Assembly (NCBI RefSeq): GCF_050624435.1
Contig: NC_134530.1
Coordinates: forward strand, 146,360,721-146,424,720
Length of the DNA stretch: 64,000 bases
Direction of reading: 5' to 3'
Source of the DNA: Tenrec ecaudatus
Taxonomy: Eukaryota; Chordata; Mammalia; Afrosoricida; Tenrecidae
Below the pieces are notes generated by a model, which worked only from the letters and a program-made list of their open reading frames with translations, did not search any database and had not been told where the DNA came from. Below, in pieces: positions 57,101 to 64,000 of this stretch. Made by a program: the position numbers and the translations under genes. Each line of letters opens with the position of its first letter. The stretch's first letter is position 1.

Positions 57101-60100
57101 TAACAGCCTTGGCTGAGATTGTACACACATGTACTGCATCATAAATTTTTCCATGTATTTTTTTTTCCTTTCTGGAATTTAGGCAGAATTAAACAACTCA
57201 TAGAACTTGACTACTTGAACCCAGCCAGCGTACGTCTTTTTATTCTTGACGAAGCAGATAAGCTTTTAGAAGAAGGCAGCTTTCAGGAACAAATAAAGTA
57301 AGCACAAGAAGTTCCTGGGTTATGAAAGTGGCACTGCAGTGAGACAGCTGGAACTTTGTGCATGGTGGTTGCTGTTTGAGTCATTTCAGTGGGGTGTGTG
57401 TGTTCTCTTTTCCAGTTGGATTTACTCGTCTTTGCCTGCCAGTAAGCAGATGTTGGCAGTGTCGGCAACGTACCCCGAGGTTTTGGCTAACGCTTTGACG
57501 AAGTACATGAGAGATCCCACTTTTGTAAGATTAAATTCCAGCGATCCAAGTCTCATAGGTGTGTACAGATTTGTGATATTCACATTAGCAGTTAGTTGAT
57601 TACGATGATCTGGAGCTTCTGCCCAGTTGGCTTGGCAGTTTTTGCTTCATGTTTGCTATTAAGATAATATGTGGTCTATTTTTTTGTTTTGTTTTCATTT
57701 AAGGACTTTTATTTATCTTTTTGTAGGTTTGAAGCAGTATTATAAAATTGTTAATTCCTACCCTTTGGCTCATAAGATTTTTGAGGAAAAGGCTCAACAT
57801 TTACAGGAGCTGTTCAGCAGAATTCCATTTAATCAAGCCTTAGTCTTTTCGAATTTGCACAGTAGGTAATGTAACTAAAAGTCACCTGCGTAACCTGTGG
57901 AATGGAAGGTTAGGTGTGGACCAGTAATTACTTAAAAATTATATTCCTTTCAATTTCTCATAGAGCACAACATTTGGCTGATCTCCTCTCTTCAAAAGGT
58001 TTTCCTGCGGAGTGCATATCTGGTAAGTTCTTATTTTAATTATGGCATACTCTCCTGACTGGAAGCTTCCAGACGAGGAAGAATTACTACTTCATGAGTG
58101 ATCTCATGGGTTACACTGAGGCTTTAGAGCAGTGGTTCTCGGCCTTCCTAATGCCGCAACCCTTTAATACAGTTCCTCATGTTGTGGTGACCCCCTCAAC
58201 CCACAAATTGTTTTTGTTGCTACTGCCTAACTAGTTTTGCTACTATTATGAATTGGCTGACCCCTGTGAAAGAGTTGTTCAACCACCAAAGGGGTCGAGA
58301 CCCGTAGGTCGAGAACCTCTGCTTTAGAGGAAAGGACATGTCAGGTTAATTTTCATTGGGGCTTGTGGTCTCAGGTCAGTTCCAGTTCAGCGACCGCCTG
58401 AGAGTAGAACTGCCCCATGGGGTATTTCTGGGCGGTCGTTTTCACTGGCTGATGAGAATCAAAGCTGCGTTTTTCAGCGCAGAGTGCAGCTCAGTGTGAA
58501 GAACCCAGCCCTCACAGCAGGACGTCGTGGTCAGCAGAGGGAGGGCTGCAATTGTCGGCCAGGATTTCGTCTTGCTTGCATCCCCAATCTACCTGTGGAA
58601 GCAGCAGTCCCATCAGTTGACATATTGCATCAAAAAGAGCTGGACCAAACCTTCTTAAAGTGTTGAAGAGAAGGTCACTTTGAGGACCAAGGTGCACCTG
58701 GCCCACCATGTTGTGTTCAGTTGCCTCGTATGCATGTGAAAGCTGGACCGTGCATAAGGAAGACGGGAGAGGAACTGATGCTTTGGAAGGATGGTGCTGG
58801 CAGAGAATGTTGGCAGTTCTCGGACTGCCAGAAGAACAAAGAAATGTATCTCGGAAGAAGTACAACATGCCACTAGGAGAGACCCGTCTTCGGCAGAGGA
58901 CATCACTTGGTAAAGTGGAGGGTCATCGAAAAAGAGGAAGACCATCCATGAGATGAATGCACAGGGGTGCAAAAATGGGGTCAGATGTAGCAATTGTGAA
59001 GCTGACACAGCACCGGGCCCTGTTTTGTTCTGCTGCGCGTAGGGTCTCTGAGTCGGCGCCGACGCAGCGGCCCCTGACACCATGCTTTACAGAGTGCATT
59101 GCCAAGTGAGCTGGGAACGCCAGCTTCTCATCCAGCAGCTGGTGACCTAAGTGGTCTGCCACCCAAACGACATAACTAGATCAATGCTGTTTCTAGATAG
59201 AGTGTTATTTATTTAACAGACAGTTTTGTTTTAAGGAATAATTGTGTATATAGTAAAGAAGAGCAGTGTTTCTAAACTGGGTTTTAGTATCCATGAAGAA
59301 TTTATTAATCCTGTAAAACATTGTTGTCTTGGGAGAAGTCTCTTTTGCTTCTTTATGTAATCATTGTTAACGGTGCTGTTTTATGGTCTGTGGAAGGTAA
59401 AAGTAAATCAGCTCTTGCCATAAATTCAAATTATTACCGTTGTCTAAAAGGAATGACCGTGAGCCTAGGTGGTCCAGCGGGTAAGTGCTCAGCTGTTAGC
59501 CGACAGGTGGGCAGTTTGAACCCCAACAGCAGCAGTGGGGGAGAAAGATGAGGCAGTCTGATCTGTAATGACGCAGCTCCGTGAGCGAGAACCAACTGGA
59601 TGGTGGTAGGCCCTCTTTACAATAGCAATGAAAGAGAAAGACAGTTTGGATATTTGAGAACTTCTTAAGAGGACTTTTTGTGTGTGTGTGTGTGTACTTT
59701 GTTTTTACCTATTAGCTGAGTTTGAATTTGTGAAGCCATGCTATATCAGGTGATAAATACTGAGGAGACTAATGAACACATATTTTAATTACAGGTCACA
59801 CTTCAATAATAAATTTCTAAATAACCAACTAAAGCAATTTTATTTTGATATGAGATATTAGCTGCTCCTTACATGTAACAATTTTAGATGGTGAATGTCA
59901 TGTCTTAGCTTGACAACAATTTAAAATTGCTTTTTGAGTTTTCAGTCATTGCTGAAGTGAAAACTGTTAGACTTTGACTTGAAGGCTAAACCGAGGTTAG
60001 AACTTCACCTGGATTCAGCCATGCTGGGCGTGTTTAAAGTGTTCTGAGGGGGAGCTAGCATTTCTGTTTCCTATGGATTTGATGGGTGTGTATTTGTTTC

Positions 60101-63100
60101 ATTGTTTCACATGACGTCTCCTTTGGTCTTTTTAGGGAGCATGAGTCAGAATCAGCGTCTGGACGCCATGGCTAAACTGAAGCAGTTTCACTGCAGGGTC
60201 CTCATTTCCACAGACCTGGTATGCTCCCCGGGGGGCGGGCGGGCCAGGCCATCTGGACACATGTTCAGTTAGCAGATGCCGTATGGTGAAGCGATTGTGG
60301 CTGCATTGAACAAGATGATGTCAGTGCCAGGACCTGCGCTTTCTTAAAAGGGTCTTTGATATTTTTTTTTAATTACTTAGTTAGCAGTGAATTTCATTTT
60401 CCTCCGCTCCCACGTGGCCTGCTGTATGTGGCTCTTGGCTGTGGCTGGAGCGTACAGAGCCTCATGAGGGGCACTCGTAGTCGTGCACACAGATGATCGC
60501 TCTCTTCTTCTGTTTATTAAGACTTCTCGTGGCATTGATGCTGAGAAAGTGAATCTGGTTGTCAATCTGGATGTGCCAGTGGATTGGGAGACATACATGC
60601 ATCGGATCGGCAGAGCCGGTCGTTTTGGTAAGAAACACAGGCTTTTTTTTTTTTTTTGAGGGGAAGAACTTTCAGTGGGAGATGCCTGGGAGTGTCCTTT
60701 GTGTCGTAACATCCCTCTTGCTTTAGGCACATTAGGACTCACAGTGACCTACTGCTGCCGGGGAGAAGAAGAAAACATGATGATGAAAATTGCTCAGAAA
60801 TGTAATCTCAACCTTCTTCCTTTACCAGGTATGTTTTGTCTGTTTCATCTTACCGTGAAGCTGTGATGACGGTAGAAATAAGTGTAACACTCGTCTCTAA
60901 TAGAGGGCTTATGTGTACATAAGTACAGTTGACCCGTGAACATCACCACGTTAGGGGTGCTGACCCTCACCCTTCACCCTCATCCCTGTTCCTTGCAGTT
61001 GGAAATCTGACTCCCCCAAACTTACGACTGCAAGCCTGCTCTTGATCTGCTGCTCACAGTCGGGCGGCACCTCGTTCATGCTTTGTGCGTTATGGACTGC
61101 ATGCTGGTGCAGCTGCGTGGCGGTTTCACAAGATGCCTTTTGTTTGACAGTGGTCCTTAGAACTGCAGCTGCAGAGCTCAGTCTAGGGGCCGTGGCGAGC
61201 GAGAGAGTCCGCGTTCTCCTGTAATGTCAGGAGCCGGGCTTGGCCTTGCCCGAGCCCTTCAAGCTCCTGGTGTGTGTCCCCCAGTCTTACTCAGAGTGTG
61301 AAGATGTGCGACATTCCTTTTTCATTGGCTATGATCTGATTGACAAGCTAGACTCCACCCCTATAGTCTTAATCCTCAAATTGACAAACGATTATATATC
61401 TACCACAGTTTGCAACTTTGATTTTGTTTTACTCTTATTACGTTCTTTAGTGTTTTTAGCTTGCTCACTATAAGACTAGACGGAGTACTGATTTTGAAAA
61501 GGTAGTACATGTAATGAGTCCTTGTCAAACTGCTTTTTAGGTGTTATTGGGTTGGGGGCAAGTTCAGAACTATTGGTGGGATCTCAAATATAAGTGAAAA
61601 GTCCCTAAAAACTTTGGCGGGGGAATGTGGTTTACCAGCTGTGTATGCTAATGTACAGGTAGTACACATATGCATATACATAGACACATGTGAAAATGTA
61701 TATATAGCCTATACATGACCTTCTATAATATGGGATTATATAGTTGGTGAGTAAATGTCATAATAACTTACTGTTTTTAAGTTTAGTTTTAAAACTTATT
61801 TTTAGAAAATGAGATTAAGTATACATCTTTTTTTCCTGTGGATTCTAGTTGTTTTGGCTTTGCTATTTTATGATCTTTTACAAGTTTTTTTAATTGCCTT
61901 CAACTTAATGTCCAGATTTCCGAATGGTTACTTTAGAATTAGGTTATCAATTGTAAACCTCTGTAAAATGTCAGTTCTCTTTGTGCTTATTAATAACCTC
62001 TTGGTCTGTCAGAATTACAGTGTAGAAAAAATGAATTGGAAATTGGTAGCAGTGGGTTAGAGCTTGTGGGAAGGAAGATTGGGTGTCACAACGTCTAGTG
62101 ATGACCTAGGAAGTTGACCCTGTGTAATGTTAACAGCCCGAAATCAGTAAGGGCATGCCTCGTGCTAGTCTGTATTGGATTGGGGACTCTGTGATGAACT
62201 TCTGGGGACAGAAGGAACTCGGAGTAAGGACGGCTTATAGTTTAGGCCAAGCAGGCAAAAGGTCCGAGAGCTGAGCCGTCACAGGTAAACGTCCAGAGTG
62301 CTGGCCCAAGGTCCAGACCTGAGCGGTTGATGTGGGTCCAGCTATGTGGTGTATGTACCAGCTCCAGCAGTGGACAGGCCCAGCGTCTGTAAGCCGGGGC
62401 TTCATATCACTTCTTCCTACGTTGATCACACTTTTGAAAGTCCCTAGTCGGCAGGTGGAGACAAATGGTCACATCTGGATAGAGACGGTTGGAAGTGAGT
62501 AAACTTTTGGAAATGTCCAGGTGCCATAGAACCCCCACTCTTTGTAGCCCCTCGCCTTTCTCCTGTAGAAGTTTCCTTCCTGCTTTTGAGGGCAGGGGTC
62601 TGTCCCTCGTGTGTAGCAGCGGCAGCTCTAGTTGGGTCTTGAGCTGTTTCCTGTTGATAAGCGTTGGGGGGTGCAGTTCACTTTCTGATACCTTGATTTG
62701 CAGCCGGCACTGGGGAAGCGGAGGGATGGCGAGGGAGGAAGGCGCTGGGAGAGTTGCTGCACGCTTGAACCACACACACTCCCTAGTCATGTTTCTGTCA
62801 CGGAGGAGATAGTGCTTGTGAGGATGGGGTGGGTTTTGTCTGTTTCTGGGTAAATTCTGTTAAGCCGATTGCTTAGGTGGTGTGCTCCAAACCCAGCCAA
62901 ATGCCCTGCCCTCGAGTCAAGGCTGACTCAGTGACCCGGTAGGACAGGGTGGAACTGCCCCTGTGCACTTTCTGGACTATAAGTCTTTCAGGGAGTAGAA
63001 AGCCTGTCTTTCTTCCTTCACAAGTGGCTGAAGGTTTTGAATTGCCGACCTTGAGGTTCGCAGCAGGACTCCCCAGTCTTGTGTGTTCTCAGGCATTTCT

Positions 63101-64000
63101 TCCGTGTATTAGTGTCTTACACTTGGTGGAGCCAGGCAGCGGGCTGGGGTGGTTGGGAACATGCTGGCTGCTCGCAGCAGGAGCCGCACGCATCATGCTC
63201 TTTCTTCTTCCCTCCAGATCCCGTCCCCCCTGGTCTGATGGAAGAGTGCTGTGGGCAGGATGTGCAAGTCAATGCTCCTATGCACGAGCATGCCTCAGCG
63301 AGCGTGCCTACCCAGACCGCCACGGGGCACACAGCGCACAGGATAGAGAGGACCTTTCAGATGCCCAAGCCCCGGGGGAACCAGACGGCTGCATCCCGGC
63401 TTACCTCGGTCTCCGCCCAACCCGCCAAACCCAAAAGCACCACCAAACAGAAGCTGCCTGTGAAAAGCCACTCGCACTGTGGCGTCTCAGAAAAAGCGAT
63501 GTCACCAAAAGAACCGAGCGGCTGTGCCCTGCCACCGGAAGAGCAGATGAGGGCTTCCGAGCAGCGGCCTGTTGAAAGCTCCGCCAGTAGTCAGCATCCG
63601 GGCAGAGACGCTCCGCCCGCGTCACTGCCCCAAATTCCCTGTCTGTCTTCCTTTAAGGTCTCCGCGCCGTGCGCGTTGTCTTTCACAGAGTTGGTGGAGG
63701 ACTATGACCACTACATTCGAGAGGGCTTAGAGAAGCCTGTGGAGATCATCAGGCACTACACAGGCCCCGGGGATCCCGCTGTCAGTCACCAAAATGGCTT
63801 TGTGAGACACAGAGTTCCCGAAGAGAGAGTGCAGGTGTTGGCAAGCAGTAGCCAGTCAGGGGACTCTGAGAGTGACAGTGATTCTTACAGCTCAAGGACT
63901 TCTTCCCAGAGCAAAGGCAATAAGTCATACTTGGAAGGCTCTTCTGATACTCAGACAAAAGATTCCCGGCCTACTCCTGTGGGCGGCCGTACCGCTCTGG
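53868..64000 (+). CDS. DDX20: DDX20 (Gemin3) DEAD-box helicase, whole coding span, 3' end cut by window
   Basis: DDX20 is an ATP-dependent RNA helicase of the SMN complex, needed for Sm-core assembly on spliceosomal snRNAs; it acts in cytoplasm and nuclear gems. Eleven coding exons with GT/AG borders join in frame to about 698 codons here (human 824). All helicase motifs are present: Q-motif GFERPSPVQ (81-89), motif I AKSGTGKT (106-113), Ia APTREIA, GSPGR, motif II DEAD (211-214), motif III SAT (243-245), [35 protein letters not shown] (395-404). The C-terminal part in exon 11 has the conserved [10 protein letters not shown]...[18 protein letters not shown] block and a serine-rich [18 protein letters not shown] run. 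The start ATG is the first in the reading frame and has a strong context (caccATGg). The N-terminal 50 residues are Ala/Pro-rich and variable. No frameshift seen; intact as far as visible. Confidence 0.97.
54490..54584 (+). CDS. DDX20: DDX20 coding exon 2 (Walker A)
   Basis: 95 nt, residues 101-132, after acceptor ccttctcag. Encodes [20 protein letters not shown] with the P-loop. Donor gtgagt at 54585. Confidence 0.97.
54856..55059 (-). mobile_element. AfroSINE, antisense, full length
   Basis: aaaactcaccgccatcaagt, tgattccaactcatagtgag, caggacagggtaggactgtc, gatcagctggtggtttttga, actgtgccaccaggctcctg. Confidence 0.96.
55540..56100. mobile_element. L2-type LINE relic split by an AfroSINE
   Basis: Left: tcgctttgctgtcttgttct, gctcaaatactacctcctga, gagggctcttccttgatcac. 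Right of the SINE: ttatgtttattatctgcctt, catgctagaatggcactccc. The halves join as one L2 copy. Orientation not assigned. Confidence 0.75.
55826..56028 (+). mobile_element. AfroSINE, sense, inside L2
   Basis: agaaggagccctaatatttc, gtggttcaaacctaccagcc, gaaagatgaggctctgctcc, ggaatagatttgatggcaat. Confidence 0.93.
56112..56278 (+). mobile_element. AfroSINE, classic subfamily, sense, diverged
   Basis: gaggtgtctgggtggtaaaa, atggtttgtgcttgactgct, gagacgaggcctggctggtg, gtagttctactctattcaca. Confidence 0.8.
56405..56573 (+). CDS. DDX20: DDX20 coding exon 3
   Basis: 169 nt, residues 133-188 plus one base. [16 protein letters not shown] (motif Ia), [17 protein letters not shown]. Donor gtgaga at 56574. 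Confidence 0.97.
56574..57182. other. DDX20: DDX20 intron 3
   Basis: No repeat recognised. Ends with a T-rich tract (attttttttt) and acceptor gaatttag. Confidence 0.7.
57183..57297 (+). CDS. DDX20: DDX20 coding exon 4 (DEAD box)
   Basis: 115 nt, residues 189-226. [11 protein letters not shown], then [19 protein letters not shown]. Donor gtaagc at 57298. Confidence 0.97.
57416..57558 (+). CDS. DDX20: DDX20 coding exon 5 (SAT motif)
   Basis: 143 nt, residues 227-274. [20 protein letters not shown], then [18 protein letters not shown]. Donor gtgtgt at 57559 is weaker than the others. Confidence 0.96.
57727..57865 (+). CDS. DDX20: DDX20 coding exon 6 (motif IV)
   Basis: 139 nt, residues 275-320. 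[20 protein letters not shown], then [18 protein letters not shown]. Acceptor tttttgtag, donor gtaatg. Confidence 0.97.
57964..58022 (+). CDS. DDX20: DDX20 coding exon 7 (59 nt)
   Basis: Residues about 321-340, [19 protein letters not shown]. Short exon found by homology and phase. Acceptor tttctcatag, donor gtaagt. Confidence 0.96.
58130..58321. mobile_element. SPIN-type hAT MITE, 192 bp, perfect TSD
   Basis: Ends cagtggttctcggcc and ggtcgagaacctctg. Body accctttaatacagttcctc, atgttgtggtgacc, aaaggggtcgagacccgtag. An exact 8-bp duplication ctttagag lies at 58122-58129 and 58322-58329. Same orientation as the copy at 20019. Confidence 0.96.
58365..58450 (-). mobile_element. AfroSINE fragment, antisense
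   Basis: ggtcagttccagttcagcga, gagagtagaactgccccatg, gggtatttctgggc. Confidence 0.7.
58590..59110 (+). mobile_element. RTE-clade LINE 3' region, sense
   Basis: Translates to a decayed RTE reverse-transcriptase C-terminus with [10 protein letters not shown] and a WCWQRML motif, then RKRGRPS. DNA landmarks are catgtgaaagctggaccgtg, gaaaaagaggaagaccatcc and gggccctgttttgttctgct, ending ctgagtcggcgccgac. A family-wide signature allows a confident call. Confidence 0.92.
59458..59615 (+). mobile_element. Older AfroSINE, sense
   Basis: gagcctaggtggtccagcgg, gctgttagccgacaggtggg, gtttgaaccccaacagcagc, agaaagatgaggcagtctg. Confidence 0.85.
60136..60218 (+). CDS. DDX20: DDX20 coding exon 8 (motif V start)
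   Basis: 83 nt, residues 341-368. [25 protein letters not shown]. Acceptor tctttttag, donor gtatgc. Confidence 0.97.
60522..60627 (+). CDS. DDX20: DDX20 coding exon 9 (motifs V-VI)
   Basis: 106 nt, residues 369-403. [30 protein letters not shown]. Acceptor tgtttattaag is pyrimidine-poor near the AG; the homology decides the border. Donor gtaaga. Confidence 0.97.
60727..60828 (+). CDS. DDX20: DDX20 coding exon 10
   Basis: 102 nt, residues 404-437. [30 protein letters not shown]. Acceptor tgctttag, donor gtatgt. Confidence 0.97.
61312..61407 (-). mobile_element. ERVL/MLT2-like LTR fragment, antisense
   Basis: cattggctatgatctgattg, acaagctagactccacccct, agtcttaatcctcaaattga, ending atctaccaca. 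Matches the LTR 5' part of the copies at 23561 and 45787. Only about 95 bp can be assigned. Confidence 0.8.
62888..63073 (-). mobile_element. AfroSINE, antisense
   Basis: gactcagtgacccggtagga, cagggtggaactgcccctgt, gggagtagaaagcctgtctt, gttttgaattgccgaccttg. Confidence 0.94.
63218..64000 (+). CDS. DDX20: DDX20 coding exon 11, partial at window end
   Basis: 783 nt visible, residues 438-698, open to the last base. Opens [12 protein letters not shown]. The region 450-600 is variable in the family and diverged here. It regains strong identity at [33 protein letters not shown] and [19 protein letters not shown]. The remaining C-terminus (about 126 codons in human) and the stop lie beyond the window. 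Confidence 0.96.

Larger units (their letters stand above)
58023..60135. other. DDX20: DDX20 intron 7
   Basis: 2.1 kb intron that holds a SPIN element, an AfroSINE fragment, an RTE 3' end and a second AfroSINE. 59616-60120 shows only a short GT run (59681-59694) and unclassified AT-rich sequence. Confidence 0.8.
60829..63217. other. DDX20: DDX20 intron 10
   Basis: 2.4 kb, the largest DDX20 intron here. Carries an LTR fragment (61312-61407) and an AfroSINE (62888-63073). The rest (61408-62887) is unclassified. Acceptor cttccctccag. Confidence 0.8.

Noticed and set aside
58655-59083. 142-codon minus-strand frame in DDX20 intron 7
   Set aside because: Antisense of the RTE LINE 3' region; the sense strand explains the sequence.

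Overview
The window is ordinary nuclear DNA of a placental mammal, most likely an afrotherian and probably a tenrec such as Echinops telfairi. Three repeat signals point there: about 40 tRNA-derived AfroSINE copies on both strands, LINE-1 3' ends of a type I associate with tenrec, and three short hAT elements of the SPIN type, which are known as horizontally transferred transposons in tenrec and a few other tetrapods. The species call rests on remembered repeat families, not on a search.

Two protein-coding genes can be supported. INKA2 (FAM212B, a PAK4 inhibitor) lies on the minus strand. Its 12-codon first coding exon is at 31591-31626 inside a CpG island, and its large terminal exon is at 14986-15816, separated by a 15.8 kb intron. 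DDX20 (Gemin3, DEAD-box helicase of the SMN complex) lies on the plus strand. Its CpG-island promoter is just upstream of the ATG at 53868, and eleven coding exons run to the right edge, where the window cuts the last exon about 126 codons short of the human length. INKA2 next to DDX20 in opposite orientations matches the arrangement I recall for human 1p13.2.

Layout: 1-14.6 kb is intergenic (a 36-bp minisatellite, a broken mariner, a CREBBP-derived processed pseudogene with 19-bp target duplications, a 202-bp palindromic MITE, many AfroSINEs). 14.6-32 kb is INKA2 with its intron and promoter. 32-53.4 kb is intergenic and carries old LINE-1, RTE, L2, MIR and ERVL-type LTR relics plus one AT-rich block that looks like a conserved enhancer. 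53.4-64 kb is DDX20.

Repeat nesting gives a local chronology: L2/MIR/L1 relics are cut by AfroSINEs, one AfroSINE is cut by a SPIN element with a perfect 8-bp duplication, and one older AfroSINE is cut by an ERVL-like solo LTR with a 5-bp duplication. I found no undescribed biological system. The points most worth a second look are the SPIN insertions, the CREBBP retrocopy, the palindromic MITE and the AT-rich noncoding block.
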